Source: Bacteroidota bacterium (lineage in GTDB: Bacteria; Bacteroidota; Bacteroidia; Chitinophagales; Chitinophagaceae). Taken from it: a stretch of 64,000 bases of DNA. Shown piece after piece: positions 36,663 to 46,286 of this stretch (its first letter is position 1; every line of letters starts with the position of its first letter). The notes under the pieces are model-generated. The model was not told the DNA's origin. It was given only the letters and a program-made list of their open reading frames with translations, and searched no databases. The stretch spans positions 186,001-250,000 of the forward strand of contig JAEWHC010000004.1 in NCBI GenBank assembly GCA_023387985.1. The letters run 5' to 3'. The position numbers and the translations under genes are program-made.

Positions 36663-38159
36663 ATGAGTTACAATTATTTACCGCTCGACAACCGATTTAC
36701 CAGCGCTGATGAAATATGGCGCCTGATCCGATTCCGGCAACAGATATCCCTTTCATTTTCCGCTTACGAGGCCATTGATAAATGTCGCAAATACCTGGAC
36801 AATAAGATCCATGGTGATGAGAACCAATTGTTTTATGGCATCAATACAGGGTTTGGTTACCTGCAAAACGTAGCCATAGATGATGATTCCATTGAGCAGC
36901 TCCAAAGCAATCTGCTGATGAGCCATGCCTGTGGTTTGGGCGATGAAGTGCCGGCTTCCATTGTGCGGCTGATGTTGGCCCTGAAAGTAAAAAGCTTGAG
37001 TTATGGGCATAGCGGTGTGCAAAATGTAACCGTTCAAAGACTCATCGATTTGCACAACAACAATGTATTTCCGGTTGTTTTTACCCAGGGAAGTCTGGGG
37101 GCAAGTGGCGATTTGGCGCCATTGAGCCACCTCTGCCTGCCGCTGATCGGATTGGGCGCGGTACGCTTTGAAGGAGAGATTTACCAGGGCGCATCATTAA
37201 CTGAAAAATTTGGTTGGGAACCCATCCATCTGCAAAGCAAAGAAGGATTGGCGCTAATCAATGGCACTCAATTTATGTCTGCCTATGGATTAAGTTGTCT
37301 TAACCGGTTGGATAATCTGATTAAATGGGCAGACCATATCGCGGCCATTTCAGCGGATGCGTTCTACTGTGATACGCAGCCTTTTCATGAAGCCATCCAT
37401 CGCATACGCCCTCACCATGGGCAAATGCATACTGCGAAAAGAATGCGCAACTTATTGGCAAAGAGTGAAATGCAAAAGCAATCTAAAAAAACGGTTCAGG
37501 ATCCCTATTCCTTCCGTTGCCTGCCGCAGGTACATGGCGCTACAAAAGATGTGTTTGACCATGTGCTTTCCGTTTTCCTATGTGAGATCAACAGCGTAAC
37601 GGATAATCCTAACGTTTTTCCGGATGATGATTTAATATTGAGCGGAGGAAACTTTCACGGGCAGCCCCTGGCGATGGCATTGGATTATTTGAGTATCGCT
37701 TCCAGCGAACTGGCCAATATCAGCGAACGCAGGACCTACCAACTCATCAGTGGGCAGCGTGACCTGCCGCTCTTTTTGGTGAAAGATGCCGGCTTGAACA
37801 GTGGGTTCATGATTCCTCAATACACGGCAGCCGGAATAGTAAGCGAAAATAAAACCTTGTGCACGCCTTCGAGCGTAGACAGCATCAGCAGCAGCAACAA
37901 CCAGGAAGACCATGTAAGTATGGGCGCCAATGCCGCTACAAAATGTTGGCGGATCATCAACAACCTTCAACGCGTATTGGCCATCGAATTGCTCACCGCA
38001 TGCCAGGCATTGGATTACCGCCGTCCGGCAAAAACTGCCCCTGAATTGGAAAACATCGTTTCCGCTTTCCGCGAAAAAGTCAGCTTCAACGAAAAAGACC
38101 GGGTGCTGCATACGGATATGGTGGCTGCGGTGGATTTTATTGAAGCATTCGAAATATAA
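36663..38159 (+). CDS. hutH: Histidine ammonia-lyase
   Basis: The product has 498 aa with the MIO-forming triad in GSLGASGDLAPLSH (A147-S148-G149), NTGFG near residue 61, and the C-terminal NNQEDHVSMG and ACQALDYRRP segments. The selectivity motif is SH (S87-H88), as in HutH, though tyrosine ammonia-lyases of Bacteroidota can also have SH here, so tyrosine activity is a possibility. It would convert His to urocanate. hutU lies 6 kb further on the same strand; hutI and a formiminoglutamate hydrolase are not in the window. Confidence 0.88.
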   Translation: MSYNYLPLDNRFTSADEIWRLIRFRQQISLSFSAYEAIDKCRKYLDNKIHGDENQLFYGINTGFGYLQNVAIDDDSIEQLQSNLLMSHACGLGDEVPASIVRLMLALKVKSLSYGHSGVQNVTVQRLIDLHNNNVFPVVFTQGSLGASGDLAPLSHLCLPLIGLGAVRFEGEIYQGASLTEKFGWEPIHLQSKEGLALINGTQFMSAYGLSCLNRLDNLIKWADHIAAISADAFYCDTQPFHEAIHRIRPHHGQMHTAKRMRNLLAKSEMQKQSKKTVQDPYSFRCLPQVHGATKDVFDHVLSVFLCEINSVTDNPNVFPDDDLILSGGNFHGQPLAMALDYLSIASSELANISERRTYQLISGQRDLPLFLVKDAGLNSGFMIPQYTAAGIVSENKTLCTPSSVDSISSSNNQEDHVSMGANAATKCWRIINNLQRVLAIELLTACQALDYRRPAKTAPELENIVSAFREKVSFNEKDRVLHTDMVAAVDFIEAFEI

Positions 38160-38447
38160 ATCCACGTGATTGTTTACTATCGTAATAACAAGACGATATA
38201 CACCGCAAATAAATCAACATCAAACCCATTTTTCGCATTCGCAACCACTTCCAATGTGCCCCGCATAAGTGCAGTACTGGTCAGGCAAAGGCAGGGATAG
38301 TTGAACACGATTAATGCAAACAATGCAAAACCGTTTTCCACTTTATTTCCACCAATTCAGTAGCATGTGACCCTGCAAACCACCAAATTGCGCAAAAGAA
38401 GGAATAGGTAATCCAGATTAAATGCATTAACTGTAAATTTGCCCCAT

Positions 38448-39056
38448 ATGCAGAAGATTGAACTGGAAATTGTAGCCCTTTCTCACAGCATAACCAACAC
38501 CCATAGTTACGCTGTTGTGTTGGGCGAGATCAACGGTACGCGCCGTTTGCCCATTGTGATTGGAGGCTTTGAAGCCCAGGCCATTGCGGTGGTTCTTGAG
38601 CATATCCATCCAAGCCGGCCGCTGACACACGACCTTATGAAAAACATGATGAACGCTTTTGGGCTGGAACTCCAGGAAATCATCATATCCGATTTGCAGG
38701 AAGGCATTTTCTATTCCAAACTCGTTTGCAACACACCGACTGACACCATTGAAATTGACAGCCGCACTTCTGATGCCCTCGCCCTTGCCGTAAGATTTGG
38801 ATGCCCCATTTACAGTTACGACCACATTGTTGATGAAGCAAGCCTGCAGGTGGAAGGCACAAGCTATTCCAGCGCAGAACCACAGGCTCCGGATGCTCCG
38901 GCCACAACTACTGAACGCAGCCCTTCCAATGACAACTACAGCAAAATGACAATCGAGCAGCTGGAAAACCTGCTCAATGAAATGGTGGAAATCGAAGATT
39001 ATATAAAAGCTGCTGAAATCCGCAATGAGATCAATGCCCGTAAAGGCAAAGCATAA
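38448..39056 (+). CDS. DUF151 (bifunctional nuclease-like) protein with UVR motif
   Basis: From the ATG at 38448 the protein has 202 aa. The DUF151 domain (about 1-130: KIELEIVALSHS, RRLPIVIGGFEAQAIAV, RTSDALALAVRFGCPIY) is followed by a flexible Pro/Ser stretch and a C-terminal UVR-like helix pair (EQLENLLNEMVEIEDYIKAAE). Plant and bacterial DUF151 proteins have reported nuclease activity; the in vivo role is unclear. A TAAATTTG -7-like element lies 6 bp before the ATG (38434-38441). ispE follows after 11 bp. Confidence 0.87.
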   Translation: MQKIELEIVALSHSITNTHSYAVVLGEINGTRRLPIVIGGFEAQAIAVVLEHIHPSRPLTHDLMKNMMNAFGLELQEIIISDLQEGIFYSKLVCNTPTDTIEIDSRTSDALALAVRFGCPIYSYDHIVDEASLQVEGTSYSSAEPQAPDAPATTTERSPSNDNYSKMTIEQLENLLNEMVEIEDYIKAAEIRNEINARKGKA

Positions 39057-39067
39057 ACTGCAACGGC

Positions 39068-39895
39068 ATGGTTGTTTTCCCTCCGTGTAAAATCAATCTG
39101 GGATTGAACATAGTTGAAAAACGTAATGACGGTTTTCACAACCTGGAGACATTTTTCTACCCTGTTCCCATTACCGATGTTTTGGAAATAATCGCCCGGC
39201 CTGGAAATGATGCGGATCAGTTTTTCCCATCAGGAATTCAACTGCCGCATGGGTTTCAATATAACCTTGTTTCTAAAGCCATTGGACTGATTCGTGAAAG
39301 GTTTCCAAAGATCCCTGCATTGGATATTTACCTGCATAAAGTCATCCCCATGGGTGGCGGGCTGGGAGGTGGCAGCAGCGATGGCGCATTGGCTTTGCGC
39401 TTGCTGAACAACCTGTTTGAGCTCGGCTTGAGCCCGCATTTTCTTCTGGAAATGGCTTCAAAACTCGGAAGCGATTGCCCCTTTTTCATTTACGGCAAAC
39501 CGGCTTTTGCCACCGGCAGAGGAGAAATCCTGGAGTTGCTTGAGCCGGTATTGCAGGGTTATTTCGTTGTACTGGTTAACCCGAATATTGAGATTCCCAC
39601 CCCATGGGCTTTCAAACAGATTACTCCGGCAAAACCCCAATATTCCCTCCGCGAACTGATTACACAACGTCCGGATACCTGGAAAGCAAGGCTGACCAAT
39701 GATTTTGAGCCGGCAGTAAAAAAGGAGTTTCCGGTGATTGGTGATATCATAGAAAAACTTTACGAAAAAGGCGCAGTGTATGCTGCAATGAGCGGATCCG
39801 GGAGTACCTGTTATGGCATTTTCGATATAGAACCGGAATATCCGGCGGGTTGGTTCCCGGATTTTTGGGTGCGAAATGCCCGTATAAACAGGTAG
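39068..39895 (+). CDS. ispE: 4-diphosphocytidyl-2-C-methyl-D-erythritol kinase
   Basis: The product has 275 aa: a GHMP kinase with CKINLGLNIVEKRNDGFHNL and the ATP loop PMGGGLGGGSSDGALALRLL (about 96-115), and a C-terminal AAMSGSGSTCYGIF. It phosphorylates CDP-methylerythritol in the MEP pathway to isoprenoid precursors. It converges with tilS, 22 bp apart. Confidence 0.95.
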   Translation: MVVFPPCKINLGLNIVEKRNDGFHNLETFFYPVPITDVLEIIARPGNDADQFFPSGIQLPHGFQYNLVSKAIGLIRERFPKIPALDIYLHKVIPMGGGLGGGSSDGALALRLLNNLFELGLSPHFLLEMASKLGSDCPFFIYGKPAFATGRGEILELLEPVLQGYFVVLVNPNIEIPTPWAFKQITPAKPQYSLRELITQRPDTWKARLTNDFEPAVKKEFPVIGDIIEKLYEKGAVYAAMSGSGSTCYGIFDIEPEYPAGWFPDFWVRNARINR

Positions 39896-39917
39896 GACAA
39901 CTTTCGCCAAGTGCAAC

Positions 39918-41285
39918 TCAACGCGAAGTCCATTCCAGCACCAACACCTCTCCAGTTCCATTTCCCACTTTTACCCGGTCATCTATCCGCATGCCCACCA
40001 CCCAAACAATCCATTTATCTGACTCCAGGACCCAGGCCTTTTCCTTTTCGGTAACGGACAATTTCTGATCAATCAAAAAACGGGAAATTTTCTTCTTTTT
40101 CCGCATGCCCAGCGGGTAAAAATAATCGCCTTGTTGCCAGGGCCTCAGCACCAGGGGAAATCTCAACAACCGCGAATCTATGCATGCCTGGCCCGGAGGA
40201 AGATTCAGAAAATCCACCTCATCAATGTGGCGCCTGCTGACTTTCATCATGCCATCCGACACTTTGTAGATACCCGGTTCATGAATGGTGGTCATCGCTT
40301 TTTGCTCATTGCCCAGCGGCGCAAATACAAGATGGTTATGGTGTTTTATTGCCCTGTACCCTTTGGCATCAATCGATGATCCGTTATCCCCATCCATCAG
40401 TTTGATTAACTCCGGGATCTGCGATTCCCGGAAACCGAATGGCCTTGCTATTTCAAGCAGCATTAAATTCTTGGCTTCCGATTTTTTCCAAAGCAAAACA
40501 GACAGGAAATATTCATTGCCTTCCTGGCGAAGCAGTTTGCTTTTCTTCTTCTCAACCGTTTGCCGAAGCAACTGTTCCGTTTCCTGCATACGCTCACCGA
40601 GGGCGGTCAATGCCTGAACCGGATCGGGAAATACGTTTTTGGCCGCCGGCAACAAATTATGACGGATGAAATTGCGGGTGTATTTGGTGGATTCATTGCT
40701 GGAATCTTCCACAAATTCAATGTGATTTTCAGCGGCGTATTTTTCCAGCTCTTCCCTGGAAGCAAAAAGCAACGGACGGATAATATTCTCCCGGCGCACC
40801 GCAATACCAGTCAACCCCTGGATCCCTGTTCCCCGGAGGATATTGAACAGCATGGTTTCCGCATTGTCATTTCGATGGTGCGCGGTTGCCAATAAATACC
40901 TGTCGCCAGATTCGCCAAGATTTTGCATCAGTTCTCCGAACCATTGGTAACGCAAATCCCTTGCCGCTTCCTGAATACCCACTCCCGCCGATTCCGCGTA
41001 ACGTTGGGTTTCGAAATTCCGGGCATAGACTTCCACACCCATTCTTTTTGCTTCGGAAATAATAAATGCGGCATCTCTTTCGCTTTCTTCATCTCGCAAC
41101 TGGAAATTGCAATGAACCAAAGAAAAAGGTATCCCCGCCCTGCGGAAAAGATCGGTCATCACCATGCTGTCCAGCCCGCCACTAACCGCCAATAAGTAAT
41201 GCATGTTGGGAAGCAACAGCTTATGCTGCCTGCCAAAAGCGAGAAAACGGTCGAAAACGTTGAATGAATTTTGGGACATTGACAA
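39918..41285 (-). CDS. tilS: tRNA(Ile)-lysidine synthetase
   Basis: The product has 455 aa. The PP-loop SGGLDS (about 35-40) and HHRNDNAETMLFNILRGTG are family signatures, followed by TilS substrate-binding and C-terminal domains (WQQGDYFYPLGM, KKISRFLIDQKL). It adds lysine to C34 of the AUA-reading tRNA Ile. Length fits the long, E. coli-like form. Confidence 0.95.
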   Translation of the reverse strand: MSMSQNSFNVFDRFLAFGRQHKLLLPNMHYLLAVSGGLDSMVMTDLFRRAGIPFSLVHCNFQLRDEESERDAAFIISEAKRMGVEVYARNFETQRYAESAGVGIQEAARDLRYQWFGELMQNLGESGDRYLLATAHHRNDNAETMLFNILRGTGIQGLTGIAVRRENIIRPLLFASREELEKYAAENHIEFVEDSSNESTKYTRNFIRHNLLPAAKNVFPDPVQALTALGERMQETEQLLRQTVEKKKSKLLRQEGNEYFLSVLLWKKSEAKNLMLLEIARPFGFRESQIPELIKLMDGDNGSSIDAKGYRAIKHHNHLVFAPLGNEQKAMTTIHEPGIYKVSDGMMKVSRRHIDEVDFLNLPPGQACIDSRLLRFPLVLRPWQQGDYFYPLGMRKKKKISRFLIDQKLSVTEKEKAWVLESDKWIVWVVGMRIDDRVKVGNGTGEVLVLEWTSR

Positions 41286-41419
41286 AATTAACTTCTATTA
41301 CTCTATGTGCGGTGAATGGTAAAGCTGTTGAATTTTACAACAAAGAACACATGGCATTTCACCTTGTCACATTGCAAATCATTATTTACATTAAGAATAC
41401 CTGAAAGTCCGGTATAAAA

Positions 41420-41734
41420 TCACCAATCGATCAAATCATCCAATGCACCTTGCAATTCATTGAAAGTACGGTTTTCTTCCTGTTTTTTAGCTATAATCTT
41501 TCCTGCTTCATAAGTTGCCATGGCATTTTCCTTATCCCCTTTCCGCTCAAGCAATTTGCCCAAATGATAATAGCTGCCCACATATTCCGGATCATCTTCC
41601 AATACCGCACGGAAAAGCGTTTCAGCATCCGTATCATTTTCAATTTTCACGTATTCCAAAGCCAACGCATGCCGCAGAAAGCTGTCATCAGGCTGTTGTT
41701 CAAGGTATTGTTTGAGTAATTCAATGCGATTCAT
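41420..41734 (-). CDS. Small tetratricopeptide-repeat protein
   Basis: From the ATG at 41734 the protein has 104 aa. About two and a half TPR-like helix pairs are visible (SFLRHALALEYVKIENDTDA, YVGSYYHLGKLLERKGDKEN, AMATYEAGKIIAKK). There is no signal peptide in this version, so it should be cytoplasmic. TPR modules bind proteins; the partner is unknown. The frame opens 17 codons earlier with a hydrophobic start, but MNRIELLKQYLEQQPDD is the better beginning. The 346 bp between this gene and etfB hold the etfB promoter and nothing else I recognise. Confidence 0.8.
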   Translation of the reverse strand: MNRIELLKQYLEQQPDDSFLRHALALEYVKIENDTDAETLFRAVLEDDPEYVGSYYHLGKLLERKGDKENAMATYEAGKIIAKKQEENRTFNELQGALDDLIDW

Positions 41735-42026
41735 GGAGACAAAATTAAGGAGGAAAAGGGTATGAACACCGGCAAGGATGAGCAACGGATTAAACGGATA
41801 TCACCGGAATTTGTAATGCCTTCTTTCATATTCCAATCTCGGTGGAAATCCTTGCGGAATCAACAACTGCACTACCCCGAAATCAAAAAAAAGCGTAACC
41901 CGGGTAGTGCGTGGACACCATCTACGACTCTTATACTTTTGCCTCCTCAATTTGCAAAAAAACCGTGAAAACCATGCAATCCGCGGTAAGTCCATATCCA
42001 TTTTCCAAAGCTTCCATCCATAAAAA

Positions 42027-42058
42027 TTTGAAATTAGTTGCATAAACAACTAATTTTG
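42027..42058 (+). promoter_or_regulatory. etfBA promoter (Bacteroidota type)
   Basis: TTTG (42027-42030), a 20-bp spacer and TAATTTTG (42051-42058) match the Bacteroidota promoter fully. The etfB ATG follows 22 bp after the -7 element, giving a 5' UTR of roughly 15-20 nt. Confidence 0.8.
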
Positions 42059-42080
42059 ACCTTCAACACATTTACGTCAT

Positions 42081-42824
42081 ATGAAAATACTTGTTTGCAT
42101 TAGCAAAACCCCGGATACAACGGCAAAAATTGCGTTCACAGACAACAATACAAAATTTGCTGAAGCGGGTGTCCAGTTTATTATTAATCCCTACGATGAA
42201 TGGTATGCGCTGGTAAAAGCCCTTGAGCTGAAAGAAGCCGGAAAAGCGGAAAAACTAACATTGGTCCACGTTGGGCCGGCAGATGCTGATCCCATTATCC
42301 GCAAAGCTTTGGCCATTGGCGGTGATGATTCTATACGCATTGAGACCAACAATACCGATCCGTTTTTTATCGCAAGCCAGATTGCCGCAGTGGCCAAAAA
42401 CGATGGTTTCGACCTGGTGTTAACTGGTAAGGAAACCATTGATTACAATGGCAGCAGCATTGGCGGCATGGTTTCGGCCATTTTGGGATGGGATTATGTG
42501 AGCCTGGCCACAGCCCTTGATGTGGAAAGCGGAAAAGCGTCACTCGAAACAGAAATTGAAGGCGGAACTGCAAAGATTGAATCCGCTTTGCCCCTGGTGG
42601 TAAGCTGCCAGAAAGGAATGGCCGAACAACGCATCCCGAATATGAAAGGCATTATGGGCGCACGTACAAAACCCCTTGAAGTAAGGCAGCCGGTTGATGC
42701 CGGAACCTATACCGAAATTGTGGGCTTTGAATTGCCTCCAGCGAAAACAGGTGTAAAACTCATTCCAGCCGATCAACCGGAAGAACTGGTTCGTTTGCTT
42801 CACGAAGAAGCTAAAGTGATCTGA
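42081..42824 (+). CDS. etfB: Electron transfer flavoprotein subunit beta
   Basis: The product has 247 aa: an ETF-beta fold with MKILVCISKTPDTTAKI, the AMP-binding region, and the signature VLTGKETIDYNGSSIGGMVSAILGW (read in parts). With EtfA it carries electrons from acyl-CoA dehydrogenases to the quinone pool via ETF-quinone oxidoreductase. etfA follows after 26 bp; the two share one promoter upstream and a terminator downstream. Confidence 0.95.
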   Translation: MKILVCISKTPDTTAKIAFTDNNTKFAEAGVQFIINPYDEWYALVKALELKEAGKAEKLTLVHVGPADADPIIRKALAIGGDDSIRIETNNTDPFFIASQIAAVAKNDGFDLVLTGKETIDYNGSSIGGMVSAILGWDYVSLATALDVESGKASLETEIEGGTAKIESALPLVVSCQKGMAEQRIPNMKGIMGARTKPLEVRQPVDAGTYTEIVGFELPPAKTGVKLIPADQPEELVRLLHEEAKVI

Positions 42825-42850
42825 AATTATTCAACGATAAAAAGCACATT

Positions 42851-43819
42851 ATGATATTGATATTTGCTGATTCAGCTGACGGCCACCTGAAAAAATCAAG
42901 CTTCGAAGCCATGAGCTACGGAAGCGCGCTGGCCAAAAAATTAAATGTTGACGCCCAGGCCGTGGTTATGGGAAGCATCGGTAACAAAGAAGAATTGAAA
43001 AGTTTGGGCAGCTATGGCGTGAGCAAAATCTATACCGATGCCAATGAAGCTTTCAACCATTTCGATTCCAAAACTTTCGCCAGCGCCATCGCGGGATTGG
43101 CCAAAGAAACCGGCGCCACGGTTGTGGTATTTTCGCATAATTCATCAGGAAAAGCGATTGCTCCACGACTGAGCGTTTTGCTGGAAGCTGGTGTAGTAAC
43201 CGGTGCTGTCGCGTTGCCCGAAATCGGTAATGGATTTGTGGTGAAGAAATCGGTTTTTAGTGGAAAGGCGTTTGCCAATGTCAGCATCAAAACAGACATC
43301 AAGATCATTTCTGTAAATCCCAACGCATTTGGCATTCAGCAAATTGACGGTGGTGAAGCGGAATTGGTGGAAAAAACCCTTTCATTTGATTCCGGTAGCA
43401 TCCATACGGTTTCGGTGGATAAGATCAAAGAGGACATCCCTCTTTCTGAAGCCGAGCTTGTGGTAAGTGGTGGCCGGGGTTTAAAAGGGCCTGAAAACTG
43501 GCATTTGGTTGAAGACCTTGCCGCTGCCCTGGGTGCCGCGACAGCCTGCAGCCGCCCGGTGGCTGATGCCGGTTGGCGACCGCACCATGAACACGTTGGA
43601 CAAACCGGTGGCGCCATAGCGCCAAACCTCTATTTCGCCATTGGCATCAGCGGCGCCATTCAGCATCTTGCCGGGGTAAACCGCAGCAAGACCATCGTGG
43701 TGGTGAATAAAGATCCCGAAGCGCCGTTCTTTAAAGCAGCGGATTACGGTATTGTCGGCGATGCATTTGAGGTAATCCCTAAGGTGACAGAAGCCGTGAA
43801 GAAATTGAAAGGGAATTAA
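42851..43819 (+). CDS. etfA: Electron transfer flavoprotein subunit alpha
   Basis: The product has 322 aa. The C-terminal FAD-binding domain shows VVSGGRGLKGPENW, RPVADAGWRPHHEHVGQTG, PNLYFAIGISGAIQH and NKDPEAPFFKAADYGIVGD, all standard for EtfA. It binds the redox-active FAD and pairs with EtfB. The gene is followed by a clear terminator, closing the two-gene operon. Confidence 0.96.
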   Translation: MILIFADSADGHLKKSSFEAMSYGSALAKKLNVDAQAVVMGSIGNKEELKSLGSYGVSKIYTDANEAFNHFDSKTFASAIAGLAKETGATVVVFSHNSSGKAIAPRLSVLLEAGVVTGAVALPEIGNGFVVKKSVFSGKAFANVSIKTDIKIISVNPNAFGIQQIDGGEAELVEKTLSFDSGSIHTVSVDKIKEDIPLSEAELVVSGGRGLKGPENWHLVEDLAAALGAATACSRPVADAGWRPHHEHVGQTGGAIAPNLYFAIGISGAIQHLAGVNRSKTIVVVNKDPEAPFFKAADYGIVGDAFEVIPKVTEAVKKLKGN

Positions 43820-43842
43820 CCCCACAAATTAAAATGAACATG

Positions 43843-43873
43843 AACCGGCTCTCTTTTGAGGGTCGGTTTTTTT
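43843..43873 (+). terminator. Intrinsic terminator after etfA
   Basis: An 11-bp stem (AACCGGCTCTC with GAGGGTCGGTT, two G-U pairs) with a TTTT loop is followed by a run of five T. It lies 23 bp after the etfA stop. Confidence 0.88.
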
Positions 43874-43920
43874 AAATAAGCACGCTATCGTTTACCACCC
43901 AACGCACACTATGGCCGCAG

Positions 43921-43936
43921 TCCCGATGGATCGGGA
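43921..43936. repeat. Short palindrome TCCCGATGGATCGGGA
   Basis: A near-perfect palindrome between etfA and hutU. A related copy (TCCCGATAATATCCGGGA) lies at 49821-49838 in another intergenic region, so this may be a dispersed intergenic element. Confidence 0.5.
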
Positions 43937-43950
43937 GTAAGTTGAGCTTA

Positions 43951-44010
43951 ACTGCCCACTGCGCACTGCCACTGCCTATTGCCCACTGCGCATTGCTTCT
44001 GGCCACTGGC
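43951..44010. repeat. Degenerate tandem repeats rich in CACTGC
   Basis: The stretch is built from variants of CCCACTGCGCAYTGC and CACTGC, roughly every 7-15 bp. It lies just upstream of the hutU promoter region and has no open frame of interest. Confidence 0.55.
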
Positions 44011-44079
44011 ACCTGCCGGTACCTCGTACTTACCAAATTCATTGAGTAAATTTGCCGCCTAACAAAATTGATTGCTACA

Positions 44080-45756
44080 ATGCCCTACGACGTAAATAAA
44101 TACAAGACTCCGACCGGAACCGAATTGAATTGTAAAGGATGGCAGCAGGAAGCGGCCCTGCGGATGTTGCTGAACAACCTGAATCCGGAAGTAGCGGAAT
44201 TGCCTGAAGAACTGATCGTTTATGGAGGCCGCGGAAAAGCTGCGCGGAATTTTGAAGCGTTGGATAAGATCATCGCTTCGCTGAAAAGCCTGGAAAACGA
44301 TGAAAGCCTGCTCATCCAGAGTGGTAAGCCTGTCGGCATAATGAAAACCCATACCGATGCACCAAGGGTGCTGCTCAGCAACAGCCAGCTTGTACCCAAA
44401 TGGGCTACCTGGGATCATTTTGATGAACTGGAAAAGAAAGGGCTGATGATGTTTGGCCAAATGACTGCCGGAAGCTGGATCTATATCGGTTCGCAGGGCA
44501 TTGTGCAAGGCACCTATGAAACCTATGCCGCTGCTGCAAAGAAAGATTTTGGCGGAACGCTGAAAGGAACGCTTAATGTTACGGCTGGCCTGGGAGGTAT
44601 GGGTGGAGCCCAACCCCTGGCCATCACAATGAATGAAGGGGTTGCCCTGGTGGCTGAAGTGGAAGAATGGCGTGTCGACAAGCGGATCGAAACCAGGTAT
44701 CTCGACAAAAAATTCACCAATATCGACGAGGCCATTGATGCAGCGGTTAAGGCATGTGAACACAAGGAAGCGGTAAGCATTGGCGTGGTATGCAACGCGG
44801 TGCATTTGCTGCAGCGGCTCCTCGAAAGAAATATCATCCCCGACACCCTCACTGACCAGACTTCAGCCCATGACCCGTTGATTGGTTACTGGCCGCATAC
44901 CCTGTCTTACGAAGATGCCAAAATACTGCGCAAAGAAGACCCGGCTGACTATATATCCCGCAGTTATGAAAGCATGTATTTGCATGTGCAACTGATGCTT
45001 GCCCTGTCAAAAGCGGGTGCCATTGCTTTTGATTATGGCAACAACATCCGCGCAAGAGCGGAGGAATTTGAAACCCGCCATCCAAAAATGTGCCCCTATC
45101 CCACCGGCCGTTGTTTTGATTTTCCGGGATTTGTACCGGCCTATATCCGCCCGCTTTTTTGCGAAGGCAAAGGCCCCTTCCGCTGGGCGGCATTGAGCGG
45201 CGACCCGGCCGACATTGCTGCAACCGATGAAGTGATCAACCAACTGTTTCCCGAAAATGAAAGCCTGATGCGCTGGATGAAGCTGGCGCAAGAAAAGATT
45301 GCTTTCCAGGGATTGCCGGCACGCATTTGCTGGCTCGGCCAGGGCGAACGGGAAAAAGCCGGTTTGGCATTTAATGAACTGGTGAGGACCGGGAAAGTGA
45401 AAGCGCCCATTGTAATCGGGCGCGACCATTTGGATACGGGCAGCGTTGCGAGTCCCAACCGCGAAACGGAAGGCATGAAAGACGGAAGCGACGCGGTGGC
45501 CGACTGGCCGGTTTTGAACGCGTTGATGAATACCGCAGGTGGAGCCACCTGGGTGAGCCTCCATCATGGTGGCGGCGTAGGCATGGGTTACAGCATTCAT
45601 GCCGGAATGGTAATAGTGGCTGATGGTACAGTTGAAGCAGCTAAAAGACTTTCACGCGTGCTGCGCAACGATCCGGGCCTCGGAGTGATCCGGCATGCCG
45701 ACGCAGGATACGAAACTGCGGAAACGGTTGGAAAAGAACATGGGTTATTGATATAG
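44080..45756 (+). CDS. hutU: Urocanate hydratase
   Basis: From the ATG at 44080 the protein has 558 aa. NAD-binding and active-site signatures are present: [62 protein letters not shown] and [15 protein letters not shown]. It converts urocanate to imidazolone propionate, the second step of His degradation. A TAAATTTG -7-like element lies at 44047-44054. The gene is separate from hutH (6 kb apart), so the pathway is dispersed in this genome. Confidence 0.96.
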   Translation: MPYDVNKYKTPTGTELNCKGWQQEAALRMLLNNLNPEVAELPEELIVYGGRGKAARNFEALDKIIASLKSLENDESLLIQSGKPVGIMKTHTDAPRVLLSNSQLVPKWATWDHFDELEKKGLMMFGQMTAGSWIYIGSQGIVQGTYETYAAAAKKDFGGTLKGTLNVTAGLGGMGGAQPLAITMNEGVALVAEVEEWRVDKRIETRYLDKKFTNIDEAIDAAVKACEHKEAVSIGVVCNAVHLLQRLLERNIIPDTLTDQTSAHDPLIGYWPHTLSYEDAKILRKEDPADYISRSYESMYLHVQLMLALSKAGAIAFDYGNNIRARAEEFETRHPKMCPYPTGRCFDFPGFVPAYIRPLFCEGKGPFRWAALSGDPADIAATDEVINQLFPENESLMRWMKLAQEKIAFQGLPARICWLGQGEREKAGLAFNELVRTGKVKAPIVIGRDHLDTGSVASPNRETEGMKDGSDAVADWPVLNALMNTAGGATWVSLHHGGGVGMGYSIHAGMVIVADGTVEAAKRLSRVLRNDPGLGVIRHADAGYETAETVGKEHGLLI

Positions 45757-45810
45757 AAGCGGAACTGCACCTAATAAATTTCAGTCATTGCATGAGAGAT
45801 AACCAAATCC

Positions 45811-46236
45811 TTATTGCTGCGGATATTTTTTTCTTGTGTAACGCACACTCTCCTTCATCAGTTTGTTCAACGCTTTGAGATCAATGTCCTCCAGACTTTT
45901 TACATAAATACAAGCTTTGCCCATTTTGTATTTACCCAATTCTTCCAAAAGTGATTTATGCTCATCCGCCCCGGTATAAACATACAGTGAGATAGCTGGT
46001 TTACGCGGCGAAAACCCCAGCAAAGGGGCATCGCCTTCATGGCCGCTCGGGTATTTGTAATGATAATTTCCAAAACCAACTATGCTTGGCCCCCACATGT
46101 AAGGCTCTTCGTTGGTTACGGCACGCATCATTTCGATCAATTTGTAACTGTCCGCAATCTGTTTTTCTGAAATGGAAAAATTATGAATAAACGCATCTAC
46201 CGGGGCGCCTGTTGGTTTGGTTTTTGTTTTGGCCAT
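45811..46236 (-). CDS. DUF1801 domain protein
   Basis: From the ATG at 46236 the protein has 141 aa. The DUF1801 (YdhG-like) pattern is visible: DSYKLIEMMRAVTNEEPYMW, GPSIVGFGNYHYKYPSGHEG, then ISLYVYTG and GKACIYVKSLEDIDLKALNK. Cytoplasmic; function unknown. The frame extends upstream into the esterase gene, but the chosen start is the natural one. Confidence 0.82.
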   Translation of the reverse strand: MAKTKTKPTGAPVDAFIHNFSISEKQIADSYKLIEMMRAVTNEEPYMWGPSIVGFGNYHYKYPSGHEGDAPLLGFSPRKPAISLYVYTGADEHKSLLEELGKYKMGKACIYVKSLEDIDLKALNKLMKESVRYTRKKYPQQ

Positions 46237-46286
46237 GATCAGGATTGAATGGACAAGATACAAAACCTGCACAAGAAATATCCGGA

